NCBI GenBank assembly: GCA_028290285.1
Contig: JAQGKD010000008.1
Coordinates: 1-64,000 of the forward strand
DNA length: 64,000 bases
Reading direction: 5' to 3'
Source: Hyphomicrobiales bacterium
GTDB lineage: Bacteria; Pseudomonadota; Alphaproteobacteria; Rhizobiales; Beijerinckiaceae
A program made the position numbers and the translations under genes. Below, one piece after another: positions 15,526 to 24,372 of the stretch. Each line of letters starts with the position of its first letter. Within the stretch, counting starts at the first letter, position 1. The notes below the pieces were generated by a model. That model saw nothing but the letters and a program-made list of their open reading frames with translations. It had not been told where the DNA came from and did not search any database.

Positions 15526-16821
15526 TCAATCCTGGAAAGGATTATGCACGAGAATTGTATCATCCCGCTCAGGGCTGGTCGAAAGCAAGGCCACAGGCGC
15601 GCCTATCAACTCCTCGATTCGACGCACATATTTGATGGCCTGCGCCGGAAGGTCGGCCCAGGACCGGGCCCCCGCCGTCGTGCCTTCCCATCCCTCGATG
15701 GTTTCGTAGACGGGAACGACCCGCGCCTGCGCCGCCTGGCTCGCAGGAAGGCGATCGATTTCCTCGCCGTCCAGAAGATAACGCGTGCAAACCTTGATCT
15801 CGGAGAAGCCGTCGAGGATGTCCAGCTTCGTCAACGCGATGCCATCGATACCAGATGTCTTGACGGTCTGGCGCACGAGTACGGCATCGAACCAGCCACA
15901 GCGGCGCGCGCGGCCGGTGACCGTGCCGAATTCATGCCCGCGCTCGCCGATCCGCTGGCCGATCTCGTCCACGAGTTCGGTCGGGAAAGGTCCACCGCCG
16001 ACACGCGTCGTGTAGGCCTTTGCAATACCCAGCACATAACCGATTGCGCGCGGACCGACGCCCGAACCCGTGGCCGCATTGGCGGCCGTCGTATTCGAAG
16101 ACGTGACAAAGGGATAGGTGCCGTGATCGACATCGAGCAGCGCGCCCTGTGCACCCTCGAATAGAATACGCTTGCCCTGGCGCCGCATCGCGTCGAGCAA
16201 CTCCCACGTCGCGGCCATATAGGGCAGCACCTGCGGCGCAATCGAAAGAAGCTCCTCGCGAATCGCTCTTGCTTCGATTTCGGGCAGGCCGAGACCGCGG
16301 CGCAGCGGATTGTGATGGGCGAGCAGACGCGCAATCTTGTCGTCGAGCGTATCGGGCTCGGCAAGATCCATCACGCGGACGGAGCGGCGGCCGACCTTGT
16401 CCTCGTAGGCCGGCCCGATGCCGCGCATTGTCGTGCCGATCTTGGTGCCGGCGGTCGAAGCCGATTCGCGATGCGCATCGAGTTCGCGGTGCAGCGAAAG
16501 TATGAGCGGCGCGTTTTCCGCGAGCTTCAGATTCTGCGGACTGACGGCGACGCCCTGCGAACGCAGCTGGCCGATTTCCTTGACGAGATGATAGGGGTCG
16601 ACGACCACGCCGTTGCCGATCACCGAGATCTTGCCCTCCCGCACGATGCCCGATGGCAGCAGCGAGAGCTTGTAGACCTTCCCGTCGATAACGAGGGTAT
16701 GGCCGGCATTGTGCCCGCCCTGGAACCGCACGACGACGTCGGCCTCGATCGACAGCCAGTCGACGATCTTGCCCTTACCCTCATCGCCCCACTGGGCACC
16801 GACGACAACAACATTCGCCAT
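15526..16821 (-). CDS. purA: adenylosuccinate synthetase
   Basis: A 431-residue PurA that joins IMP and aspartate using GTP, the first committed step to AMP. The GTP-binding/catalytic loop GDEGKGK is at residues 12-18 with Asp13 as the base, and His41 lies in GGHNAGHT. The GTP-specificity end motif is TKLDILDGF. Length is normal for the family. The start at 16821 gives the standard N-terminus [12 protein letters not shown]; the open frame reaching 16929 is upstream leader. The leader contains a strong hairpin with a T-run (16892-16918) that could be the terminator of the upstream methyltransferase or an attenuator for purA. Confidence 0.97.
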   Translation of the reverse strand: MANVVVVGAQWGDEGKGKIVDWLSIEADVVVRFQGGHNAGHTLVIDGKVYKLSLLPSGIVREGKISVIGNGVVVDPYHLVKEIGQLRSQGVAVSPQNLKLAENAPLILSLHRELDAHRESASTAGTKIGTTMRGIGPAYEDKVGRRSVRVMDLAEPDTLDDKIARLLAHHNPLRRGLGLPEIEARAIREELLSIAPQVLPYMAATWELLDAMRRQGKRILFEGAQGALLDVDHGTYPFVTSSNTTAANAATGSGVGPRAIGYVLGIAKAYTTRVGGGPFPTELVDEIGQRIGERGHEFGTVTGRARRCGWFDAVLVRQTVKTSGIDGIALTKLDILDGFSEIKVCTRYLLDGEEIDRLPASQAAQARVVPVYETIEGWEGTTAGARSWADLPAQAIKYVRRIEELIGAPVALLSTSPERDDTILVHNPFQD

Positions 16822-16891
16822 GACGATTTTCGCTCTTTGATATGCGCTCCGAGGCGCTCGGCAGGCCGCACCTTCGCGACCGCCCCACAAG

Positions 16892-16918
16892 CAAAACCCC
16901 GGCACAAGGCCGGGGCTC
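16892..16918 (-). terminator. terminator/attenuator upstream of purA
   Basis: On the minus strand: CCCCGGC, loop CTTGT, GCCGGGG, TTTTGC. It lies 110 bp after the methyltransferase stop codon and 71 bp before the purA start. Confidence 0.75.
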
Positions 16919-17027
16919 ATTGCGGCCATGGATTAACGAATTGTGCGGCTGGAGGCAAGGCAAACCGTCATCCGCCGCCCTCCTTACGCTAGGGAAACAG
17001 CCTCCGGGCCGCCGTGGCCGCCAAGCC

Positions 17028-17957
17028 TCACCGGGGCTTGCGCGCCACCGTCAGCAGATTTCCGACCCGCAGGCCGATCAGTTTCCGCTCCAGCCCGGTC
17101 GCAGCGAAAAGACGTCCGAGTTGCGCTTTCAACCCCTTCGGCAGTGGCATCAGCCTCAGCCAGTAGCGCAGGGCGTAGCGATTGGCGAAGCTCTCGATGC
17201 GCACGATGTCGAGTTTAGCCCCGGTCACCAGGCGCTGGAGGCTTTCCGGGCAGAAGATCTGCAGATGCTCGACATCGATGATCGGCGAGCGCCGCCCAAG
17301 GATGCGGTTCACCGGCCCCTTGTAGTCATGTGTCACGAGGGCCAAAAGCCCGTCTTCCCGCAACAGGCGCGAACACGCCTCCACCAATGGCCGGGGATCG
17401 GACACATGTTCGAGCGTCATGAAGCAGCAGATCAGATCGAAGCTTTCGGGCGTGAAATCGGCTTCGACAAAAATTCCCTCGCGGATATGCGGGCGAATGG
17501 CTGGATCGGCCGCGGCGATTGCCTTGGGCGAAGGCTCCACGCCGGTGACGCGCGTGAAACCCGCCGCCTGCAACACGGAAAGGAAAACACCGGTGCCGGT
17601 GCCGATTTCAAGCGCATCGCCCTTGTTGCCGAGCCCCGCCAGATCACGCGCGAGCGCATCGCCATAGGTCCTGGCGGCCAGCACGGCTTCGTCCGACGAA
17701 TCGTAATCAGCCTCGTGATACGCTTGCGAAACCGCGTGAGCGGGGGGAGCGGGTGAGGCGTAGACAGTCTGGCAATCCCGGCAGGTGACGAGATTGAACG
17801 ACATATATTCCGGCGTTTTGCGCGATGCGTAGCTGAACGCATCGAGCTTGGCGGGATCCACGGATTGCTTCAGAAACGACGTCGCCTTGTCGGGGCCGCT
17901 GCCACAGACGGGACACACGCGATCCTCGAGCTTTTGCAGCAGGTCGAGAGTGGTCAT
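17028..17957 (-). CDS. class I SAM-dependent methyltransferase with N-terminal Cys-pair motif
   Basis: A protein of about 309 residues. The N-terminus has CPVCGSG and, about 40 residues later, a second pair CRDC, a probable zinc ribbon as seen in methyltransferases with C-methyltransferase-like heads. The SAM-binding fold follows: LEIGTGTGVFLSVLQAAG (motif I) and FDLICCFMTLEHVSDP (post-motif). It resembles methyltransf-11/23 enzymes of cell-surface or small-molecule modification, but the substrate is unknown. ATG 17957 has GAGG upstream at normal spacing; ATG 17972, five codons earlier, does not. It is transcribed toward purA, with a terminator between. Confidence 0.82.
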   Translation of the reverse strand: MTTLDLLQKLEDRVCPVCGSGPDKATSFLKQSVDPAKLDAFSYASRKTPEYMSFNLVTCRDCQTVYASPAPPAHAVSQAYHEADYDSSDEAVLAARTYGDALARDLAGLGNKGDALEIGTGTGVFLSVLQAAGFTRVTGVEPSPKAIAAADPAIRPHIREGIFVEADFTPESFDLICCFMTLEHVSDPRPLVEACSRLLREDGLLALVTHDYKGPVNRILGRRSPIIDVEHLQIFCPESLQRLVTGAKLDIVRIESFANRYALRYWLRLMPLPKGLKAQLGRLFAATGLERKLIGLRVGNLLTVARKPR

Positions 17958-18093
17958 CAGCCGCAGCCTCATCGAAAGAACATCAGCGAATCGAAGTTAC
18001 GCGCACGCCCCCACTGCATAACGGATTTCAAATCCGCGCAGAAATGAAGGCGACGCGCCGGGGCCGTGTGAAACACAGCCATTCAATCGAAGA

Positions 18094-19785
18094 TCAGGGC
18101 TTCCGCACGGGATTTTCGACGAAATCGACCTCCCGGTCAGCGGGCCATTTCATGCGATAGGCCAAGCGGAAGTCCTTGGATTCGTTTGGCCCGAGGTCTG
18201 CGCGCCAAGCCATGACACCGCGCTTGTCGTCCACGCTCTTGTCGGTGGGCGGGGTCGTTGCCGGCAACATGTCGATGACGATCGCGCTGTTTTCCGAGAT
18301 CGGCACACGGTCGAACACCGCGATCTTCACTGGGAAATCATGCAGGTTCTTGACGCTCGTGCGGAATTCGCGCGTCTCGACCTTGGTCGATCCGAGCCAG
18401 CTCGGCTCGTTCTCCTTGCGCCGCACCGGCACGCGGCTGACCTTCACCTTGTCGTCGGCCCCGAAGCCGAGTTCCGCGCTCTCACCCGGTGCAACCAAAC
18501 CGAGCCGCCCCTGGCCAATGAACACGCCGTCCCGCTGGAGCGAAACCTGGCCCGGCAGCAATGGAGCTTCCTCGTCCAGCGTGAAGCGCGCCGACAGATA
18601 GGCGGTATCGTCGAGCACAGGCGTCGTGCGGATCGAGAGGTCCGGCGCAAACTTGCGAGACCCCATGCGGAACGTCTTGGTCGCGCCATCCGCAGGCACC
18701 TCTATCTGTCCCGGCACATGGAATGAGACCTGGTAGGCGCCCGCATCCACGCTCGCCTCGCGCTCCTCGGCCGGACGGCTTTCCGGCACTGGCGCGGCCA
18801 CCTGGGCCTGACGCTGTGCGGAATCCGCCATGGGGGGCGGCGCAACCAGCGCCTTGGCGGCCGGGCGCGCGTAGGCGACGGGTGGCTCATAGAACTGCAA
18901 CTGCAAGGGCTGGAGATCGGGCGCGCCCGTCCCGCGCGCAGCCCGGACGGTCGACAGCGTCAGCGAAATCCCGCTCCAATCCTCTCCCGTGCGCTGGGTC
19001 ACCGCCGCGCGCCGCACCAGTTCGAGACTGGGCTTCGCACCGGCGCTGCCCGTTTCCAGGCGCATGTCGTAGACCGGCTTCCACGAGGCGCCCGCGACGC
19101 GATAAGTCAGCGTGATCTTGCCCTTGGTCGCCGCGCCTGCTTCGAGTTCGACGATCACGTCGCGCGCCGCGCCACTGCGCGCGGGCGGCCGCTGGCGAGC
19201 GCTTTCGAGGACCTTGATCTGATCGTCGACATCCCGCAGGCTGCCGCGCGCAGCCCGGAGGTCATCGCCTACCTTCGCAAGTCCCTGACCTACCGCGTCC
19301 CAGGCCGATGACCAGCGGCCAATGTCGAGCGGTGCGGCTTCTGCGGATAGTTTTTCAGGACTTGCTTCGCCGAAATGAACGATCATGGCTTTCTTGCCCT
19401 CGAGCGCATCGACGCTCGACTGCCAGCCCTCGCGCTCGAAGCGCAATTGCTTCAGCCGGATCTCGATGCTCGTGTCCACCGGCTTGGATTCCGCCGCGGC
19501 CGTGCGCGCATCGACCGATCCGATCGCCAGACTGCCTGCCGCCGAGCCTTCGACGCGAAGCGAGGCCGGGTCGAGCCCCAGAGGAAGGCCCTTGAACACG
19601 AGCGCTGTCGCCCCTTCCGGCAGATCGACATCGGCGGTGCGCGTGACCGTGGCAGCGTCGGGATAGACGGTGACGGCGGCAATGCGCGAAGCTGCCTCCA
19701 TCGTCGCTGCCAGGCCGGGAACGGCAGCAAACAGCACCGGCACAGCAGTGCCCGCAGCAAGCAGGGACAGACGAATACGCAGCAT
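18094..19785 (-). CDS. DUF4139 (MuiA-type) secreted protein
   Basis: A 563-residue exported protein. A signal peptide (LSLLAAGTAVPVLFAAVPGLAA) is followed by a DUF4140-like N-terminal domain (AAVTVYPDAATVTRTADVDL), a helical middle section with coiled-coil character, and the C-terminal DUF4139 domain with YRVAGASWKPVYDMRL and the end motif YRMKWPADREVDF. The family was named from a mucoidy-inhibitor homologue; its molecular role is not established, and an envelope or adhesion role is only suggested. A Pro/Ala-rich insertion near residues 320-360 separates the strands. It is divergent from the EamA transporter gene. Confidence 0.85.
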   Translation of the reverse strand: MLRIRLSLLAAGTAVPVLFAAVPGLAATMEAASRIAAVTVYPDAATVTRTADVDLPEGATALVFKGLPLGLDPASLRVEGSAAGSLAIGSVDARTAAAESKPVDTSIEIRLKQLRFEREGWQSSVDALEGKKAMIVHFGEASPEKLSAEAAPLDIGRWSSAWDAVGQGLAKVGDDLRAARGSLRDVDDQIKVLESARQRPPARSGAARDVIVELEAGAATKGKITLTYRVAGASWKPVYDMRLETGSAGAKPSLELVRRAAVTQRTGEDWSGISLTLSTVRAARGTGAPDLQPLQLQFYEPPVAYARPAAKALVAPPPMADSAQRQAQVAAPVPESRPAEEREASVDAGAYQVSFHVPGQIEVPADGATKTFRMGSRKFAPDLSIRTTPVLDDTAYLSARFTLDEEAPLLPGQVSLQRDGVFIGQGRLGLVAPGESAELGFGADDKVKVSRVPVRRKENEPSWLGSTKVETREFRTSVKNLHDFPVKIAVFDRVPISENSAIVIDMLPATTPPTDKSVDDKRGVMAWRADLGPNESKDFRLAYRMKWPADREVDFVENPVRKP

Positions 19786-19946
19786 GAAATCCTCCAGATT
19801 CGAAGCTTAGCCGAGGATTCGTCGGCAACCGAGGCAAATTGGAGGCGGGGAGCGAACAGCTTTGCGGCAGCCAGGAAATGTCTGCCTGGCTTGCAAAATC
19901 GGCAAGCTTCCGGCACGTCGGGGCTGTCAGCTGCTGGAATCGTACA

Positions 19947-20864
19947 TTGTCGAAAATATCATCGCCCGTGCCGCCCGCCTCCCGCAAGGCGTGGATACTG
20001 CTGCTTCTGACCTGCCTCTTCTGGTCGGGAAACGTCGTAGCCTCGCGTATGGCTGTAGGCGAGCTCTCGCCGATGGCCCTCGTCACGATCCGCTGGGGCC
20101 TCGTGAGCATCGTCATGCTGGCCGTGGCCTGGCGCTCGTTCCTGCGCGACCTGCCGGTCATGCTGGCTCACTGGCTGCCGATCACGCTCATGGGCATGTG
20201 CGGGTTCACGGCCTATCAGGCGCTGTATTTCGGTGCCGCCCACGCGACGACGGGCGTGAATCTGGCCATCCTGCAAGGCGTGGCGCCAGTCTTCGTCTTC
20301 GCGGGGGCGCGTATTTTCTACAAGACGCCCATCGGGCTCGTACGCGGCTTCGGGCTGCTGCTGACGCTCATTGGCATCGCCGTCGTGGCGACGCGCGGTG
20401 ACGTGCTGTCGCTGTCGAGCATCGACCTCAACGGAGGCGACGCGGCCATGCTGCTCGCTTCGTCGCTCTACGCAGCCTATACGGTCGCGCTACGCCAGCG
20501 CCCGCCGGTTTCATCGCTGGCTTTCTTTACCGCGCTCTCGATCGTCGCGACGATCACCTCCCTGCCCCTGCTCGCCTGGGAGATCATGTCGGGGGCCGTG
20601 CAATGGCCAACCCCCAAGGGCTTGGTCGTGCTGGCCTACGTGGTAATTTTCCCCTCCCTGCTGGCGCAGGTGTTCTTCATTCGCGGTGTCGAGATGATCG
20701 GCCCCGGGCGGGCGAGCCTGTTCTACAATCTCGTGCCGGTCGTGGGTGCTATCATGGCCGTGACCCTGCTCGGCGAGCCCTTCGCATTCTACCATGCAGT
20801 CGGCCTGCTTCTCGCGATCGGCGGAATCTTGCTGGCCGAAATCTGGGGCCGCCGTCACGCGTGA
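19947..20864 (+). CDS. EamA/DMT-superfamily transporter
   Basis: A membrane protein of about 305 residues with ten predicted helices and the two-repeat EamA architecture: first helix AWILLLLTCLFWSGNVVASR, with repeat-end motifs like ITLMGMCGFTAYQALYFGAA and LLGEPFAFYHAVGLLLAIGG. These carriers export amino acids, nucleosides or other metabolites; no substrate can be assigned. The start is uncertain. The longest frame begins at TTG 19839, and ATG 19878 is also in frame, but the first residues there look non-coding, so TTG 19947 or GTG 19968 just before helix 1 is preferred. It is convergent with serC. Confidence 0.82.
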   Translation: MSKISSPVPPASRKAWILLLLTCLFWSGNVVASRMAVGELSPMALVTIRWGLVSIVMLAVAWRSFLRDLPVMLAHWLPITLMGMCGFTAYQALYFGAAHATTGVNLAILQGVAPVFVFAGARIFYKTPIGLVRGFGLLLTLIGIAVVATRGDVLSLSSIDLNGGDAAMLLASSLYAAYTVALRQRPPVSSLAFFTALSIVATITSLPLLAWEIMSGAVQWPTPKGLVVLAYVVIFPSLLAQVFFIRGVEMIGPGRASLFYNLVPVVGAIMAVTLLGEPFAFYHAVGLLLAIGGILLAEIWGRRHA

Positions 20865-20867
20865 GGT

Positions 20868-20895
20868 CTCCCTTCCCTTTTCAGGGAGGGAGTTT
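20868..20895. terminator. hairpin between convergent DMT and serC genes
   Basis: CTCCCT-T-CCCT, loop TTTC, AGGGAGGGAG, then TTT; a 10-bp stem with one bulge. It is likely to serve both converging transcripts. Confidence 0.6.
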
Positions 20896-20904
20896 GATGC
20901 CGCC

Positions 20905-22068
20905 TTACAACTCGCTCTTTGCCGTCGCAAAAGCCCAGTCGAGCCACGTCACCAGCGCCTCGACATTGCTCTTTTCGACCGTCGCGCCGCACCAGACACG
21001 CAGGCCCGACGGCGCATCCCGATAGGCGTCGATGTCGTAGGCGACTTTCTCTTTCTCCAGCAACGATGCGAGTTTCTTCGCAAAAGCCGCCTGCGCCTCG
21101 TCCGGGAGAGCGACGACCGCGGGATCGACGACTCGCAGGCAAACGCTCGTGTTCGAACGCGTTTCCGGCAGCCGCGCCAGGAAGCCCACCCAAGGTGTGC
21201 GCGCGACCCAGTCGCTGATGACTTTCAGATTGCCGTCGGCGCGGCCGATCAGCCCCTCGAGTCCACCGACCGACTTCGCCCATTTCAGCGCATCGAGATA
21301 ATCCTCGACGCAGAGCATGGACGGCGTGTTGATCGTATCGCCGACGAAGATCCCTTCCATCAACTTGCCGCCATTGGTCATGCGAAAGATCTTTGGCATG
21401 GGCCACGGCGGCGTATAGCTCTCCAACCGCTGCACGGCGCGCGGAGACAGAATGAGCATGCCATGCGCGCCCTCTCCGCCCAGTACTTTCTGCCAGGAGA
21501 AGGTCACTACATCGAGCTTGGGCCAGTCGAGCCTCTGCGCGAAGGCCGCCGAAGTGGCGTCGCAGATCGTGAGGCCCTTGCGATCGGCTGGAATGAAGTC
21601 GCCGTTGGGCACGCGTACGCCCGACGTCGTGCCGTTCCAGGTGAAGACGACATCCCGGTCAAAATCCACCGTCGACAGGTCGGGCAGATCGCCGTAGCCG
21701 GCCTTGATCGCACGCGCGTCGGTAAGCTTGAGCTGCTTGACCGCATCGGTGATCCAGCCTTCGCCGAAGCTTTCCCAGGCGAGGAGATCCACGCCGCGCG
21801 CGCCGAGCAACGACCACATGGCCATCTCGACCGCGCCGGTGTCGGAGGCAGGCACGATGCCGATCCGGTAGTCGTCGGGCACGCGGAGAATCTCGCGAGT
21901 GAGATCGATCGCGCCCTTCAGTTTCACCTTGCCGACATTCGCGCGATGCGAGCGGCCGAGCGGCGCGTCCGAGAGGGCGTCGGGCGTCCACCCCGGGCGC
22001 TTGGCGCAGGGGCCGGACGAAAAGTTGGGATTGACCGGACGCACGGACGGCATTTCGAATGCTGGCAT
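20905..22068 (-). CDS. serC: phosphoserine aminotransferase
   Basis: A 387-residue PLP enzyme of serine synthesis that transfers the amino group of glutamate to 3-phosphohydroxypyruvate. It belongs to the longer alphaproteobacterial SerC type: N-terminal [20 protein letters not shown], the PLP lysine Lys194 in [11 protein letters not shown], Asp170 in [11 protein letters not shown], and C-terminal [14 protein letters not shown]. serA, its frequent neighbour in this order, is not adjacent here; upstream is an outer-membrane protein gene and downstream a convergent transporter. Its leader holds a CCTCTC/GAGAGG hairpin at 22094-22111. Confidence 0.95.
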   Translation of the reverse strand: MPAFEMPSVRPVNPNFSSGPCAKRPGWTPDALSDAPLGRSHRANVGKVKLKGAIDLTREILRVPDDYRIGIVPASDTGAVEMAMWSLLGARGVDLLAWESFGEGWITDAVKQLKLTDARAIKAGYGDLPDLSTVDFDRDVVFTWNGTTSGVRVPNGDFIPADRKGLTICDATSAAFAQRLDWPKLDVVTFSWQKVLGGEGAHGMLILSPRAVQRLESYTPPWPMPKIFRMTNGGKLMEGIFVGDTINTPSMLCVEDYLDALKWAKSVGGLEGLIGRADGNLKVISDWVARTPWVGFLARLPETRSNTSVCLRVVDPAVVALPDEAQAAFAKKLASLLEKEKVAYDIDAYRDAPSGLRVWCGATVEKSNVEALVTWLDWAFATAKSEL

Positions 22069-22138
22069 TTCAACTCCACCCTTTCAGATGGGCGCCTCTC
22101 GTCGGGGAGAGGTGTCCCGGCACGGGGCCTACGCGGGA

Positions 22139-22189
22139 CTTGCTGCGAGGTCAACCCGCCGAAGCAGCAAGGGCCAGCGGATGCTGGCC
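22139..22189. terminator. tandem hairpins downstream of first omp gene
   Basis: Two adjacent inverted repeats: CTTGCTGC...GCAGCAAG (22139-22171) and GGCCAGC-GGAT-GCTGGCC (22172-22189). They lie 28 bp after the stop of the outer-membrane protein and in the leader of serC. On the minus strand the second is followed by CTTGCTG, with no long T-run, so termination is only probable. Confidence 0.45.
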
Positions 22190-22216
22190 ATTGTGTTTTT
22201 GTTCCGCGCGGTGCCG

Positions 22217-23128
22217 TCAGTCGATCATGTAGCGAATGCCAGCCCGGAGTTCATGGGCTGAGATCGGGTTCGTGCTCTTGAAAGCGGTCGGGATCGCTTC
22301 GGCGGTGAACCGGCCCAGGTTGACGTAGCGATAGCCGAGATCGAGTTTTGCGTTTCTGGTGAGATCATAGGAGACACCGGCCATCAACGCCCAGGCGAAT
22401 GTCCAGTTGCGGCTCCTGCCCGTCCTGTCCAGGTTCTGCTTGCCGAATGTGACGCCGGGAGCGGGCGAAATGGGGTTCCCCGTAGCGTCCACCCAGACCG
22501 CCGGTGTGCTGGCCGGGGCCGTGAGATCGGCGGCATAAGCAGTGGTCTCACCAGTCTTGTAGTAATTGACCGAGCCCTTGGTCATGATGCCTCCGACGCC
22601 GAGGCCGGCGCCGACATAGGGGGTCACGCCCGACCATGTACCGAGGTCGAAATAGCCGTTGAGCATGACGTCATAGGCAGCGAGGCTTGCCTCCTGGCGC
22701 CGTGTACACGTCTGATTGGTGTCATAGAGCACACCGACATTGACAGATGCCGAGTTCGGGACGGCGACCGCACTGTAGGGACACACAACGGTCAAGTCCG
22801 CATTCGCCTTCACTGTATGGCGATAATCGAAAGTGAGGTCCGTACGAAACCAGTTGTTGTACTTGTAGCCGAAACCGAGCGTCGTGCTCCAGTTGTTGTG
22901 CTTGTCTCCCGCGGGAGGAAAGGCGAGAGCGGCATCGAGTTTTGGACGCTTTTCGACGCCTGCTGCGACGTCGCCACGCAGATACCAGCCCGTTCCAAAC
23001 TCCATCATTTCGGACTGCACCGCGGCGGGGCCGTAAAATGGAAGATCGAGGTCCGCGGCTTGCGCCGACACAACACCGGTCGCAGTCAGCAAGCTCATCA
23101 AAATGACAGATCTGATGGTCACCATCAC
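22217..23128 (-). CDS. Omp25/Omp31-like outer-membrane beta-barrel protein
   Basis: A 303-residue exported protein. A signal peptide (SVILMSLLTATGVVSAQAAD) is followed by an eight-stranded barrel: GWYLRGDVAAGVE, LGFGYKYNNWFRTDLTFDYR, TPYVGAGLGVGG, WALMAGVSYDLTRNAKLDLG and a C-terminal strand ending in Ile-Asp. The pattern matches the Hyphomicrobiales opacity/porin-like family. It is a paralogue of the next gene upstream (23308-24210), with the same GWYLRGDV and FAWALMAG blocks. Two Cys in the long loop may form a disulfide. Its upstream region carries a triple-TTAA cluster and a full TTAA-N7-TTAA box 71-97 bp before the start. Confidence 0.88.
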   Translation of the reverse strand: MMVTIRSVILMSLLTATGVVSAQAADLDLPFYGPAAVQSEMMEFGTGWYLRGDVAAGVEKRPKLDAALAFPPAGDKHNNWSTTLGFGYKYNNWFRTDLTFDYRHTVKANADLTVVCPYSAVAVPNSASVNVGVLYDTNQTCTRRQEASLAAYDVMLNGYFDLGTWSGVTPYVGAGLGVGGIMTKGSVNYYKTGETTAYAADLTAPASTPAVWVDATGNPISPAPGVTFGKQNLDRTGRSRNWTFAWALMAGVSYDLTRNAKLDLGYRYVNLGRFTAEAIPTAFKSTNPISAHELRAGIRYMID

Positions 23129-23198
23129 AACAAATCCTTCTTGCGCATCTCAAACGCGCGCACTCGCTACACAATGGAAAGAGACTGACATGAATTGT

Positions 23199-23225
23199 TT
23201 AAGCAGCTCTTAAGGTTAATTTTAA
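23199..23225. promoter_or_regulatory. TTAA cluster with CtrA-type box upstream of omp gene
   Basis: TTAA-N7-TTAA spans 23199-23213, the consensus spacing of a CtrA box. It runs into a triple TTAA array at 23210-23213, 23216-23219 and 23222-23225. A similar triple array lies at the same distance upstream of the paralogous gene at 24293-24309. Confidence 0.45.
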
Positions 23226-23249
23226 AGTGGCGATCAGCTACGTTCGAGA

Positions 23250-23285
23250 CAAAAAAAGAGGCGCGAACAACGCCGTTCGCGCCTC
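23250..23285 (-). terminator. terminator after second omp gene
   Basis: On the minus strand GAGGCGCGAAC, loop GGCGTT, GTTCGCGCCTC, then TTTTTTT: an 11-bp perfect stem and long T-run 23 bp after the stop codon. Confidence 0.92.
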
Positions 23286-23307
23286 TCTCTTCGATGACTT
23301 TCGGATG

Positions 23308-24210
23308 TCAGTACTTGCGCACCAGGGGCGCGTCGTAGACGGGCGCCGGCGCCGCGTCGCTGAGCATCCAGCGCATACCCATCTTGATATCCTGGCTGAC
23401 GTTGCTCCTGGTCAGCAGGCTGATGTTGCCGCAGCCCGTACCGCCATAGCAGTTGAGCCCGCCCGTGGTCGTCTTGCCGGTGTCGAGATAGCGGTAGCCG
23501 ATTTCAAGCTTGAGGCGTGACGAAACGTCGTAACCGAGGCCCGCCATCAGCGCCCAGGCGAAGTTGGTCTTTGTCCCTTCGCCATAATAGCCGCCCGACG
23601 AACCGTTGGCTGTCGTCGCGCCGGTCGTGGCGTACGAACCCTGGTCGATCATGCCGGAGACCTTGTTGCGCGCCACACCGACGCCGGCACCGACGTAGGG
23701 AGTGATTCCCGCCCAAGTGCCGAGATCGACGTAACCGTTGACAAGGCCGACCCAGGAAGAGAGGTCGCCACGGTTGAACGTGCGCAGCGACGTGCTCGTG
23801 ACCGGCGTCGTTGTCTGGTCCTGGAACACCAGTTCCGAATTCGAGGAGAAGCGCGAGGCGCCCCGATATTCGACGGTGCCGTCGACGCGGAACCAGTTGT
23901 TGACCTGGTAGCCGGCGCCGAAGCCGATGAAGACGGGCGAGCTGACGTGCGCCGACGACTGCGTGTAGGCGGTGGGAACGTAAGTCGTTCCGTTGCCCAG
24001 CATGCGGTTGGGTGTCATCGACCAGCTTGCAGTCGAGTCGACGCCGACGCCGACGTCGCCACGCAGATACCAGCCGGAAAACTCAGGCGCCGGCGCGGGC
24101 GCCATGCGAGGTGCGGCCGGCAACGGCATCAGCATATCGGCTGCGCTTGCAGCACTGGCGCCTGCGACGAGGGCCAATGCGGCCAGAGTAAGGGCGGAGG
24201 AGCGGCCCAT
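23308..24210 (-). CDS. Omp25/Omp31-like outer-membrane beta-barrel protein
   Basis: A 300-residue exported barrel protein and the paralogue of the adjacent downstream gene. Signal peptide SALTLAALALVAGASAASAAD, then a short Pro-rich linker, then the barrel: GWYLRGDVGVGVD, FIGFGAGYQVNNWFRVDGTV, TPYVGAGVGVARN, FAWALMAGLGYDVSSRLKLE, and a final strand IKMGMRWMLSD with an extra APVYDAPLVRKY tail. ATG 24210 has AAGGGAA upstream and begins the signal peptide; the frame to 24282 is leader. It has its own strong terminator, so the two omp genes are separate units. Its promoter region shares the TTAA array with its sister. Confidence 0.88.
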   Translation of the reverse strand: MGRSSALTLAALALVAGASAASAADMLMPLPAAPRMAPAPAPEFSGWYLRGDVGVGVDSTASWSMTPNRMLGNGTTYVPTAYTQSSAHVSSPVFIGFGAGYQVNNWFRVDGTVEYRGASRFSSNSELVFQDQTTTPVTSTSLRTFNRGDLSSWVGLVNGYVDLGTWAGITPYVGAGVGVARNKVSGMIDQGSYATTGATTANGSSGGYYGEGTKTNFAWALMAGLGYDVSSRLKLEIGYRYLDTGKTTTGGLNCYGGTGCGNISLLTRSNVSQDIKMGMRWMLSDAAPAPVYDAPLVRKY

Positions 24211-24292
24211 GAAGAGTTCCCTTCGTTTCGTGAGGGCACGATCCCGGCCCAGCAATGTTTCCACGAAGAGTACTATCTGCAAAAAAACTGAA

Positions 24293-24309
24293 TTAACGGT
24301 TAACCTTAA
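24293..24309. promoter_or_regulatory. triple TTAA array upstream of omp gene
   Basis: TTAA at 24293-24296, 24300-24303 and 24306-24309, the near edge 83 bp from the start codon. The array at 23210-23225 is 82 bp from its own gene. The shared form is TTAA(C)GGTTAA-N2-TTAA. Confidence 0.4.
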
Positions 24310-24372
24310 CTTTCAAGGCTTCGGAGCATCGAACACGCGGTTTCAATGCAACTAAAAGCTGTATGAGTATAG

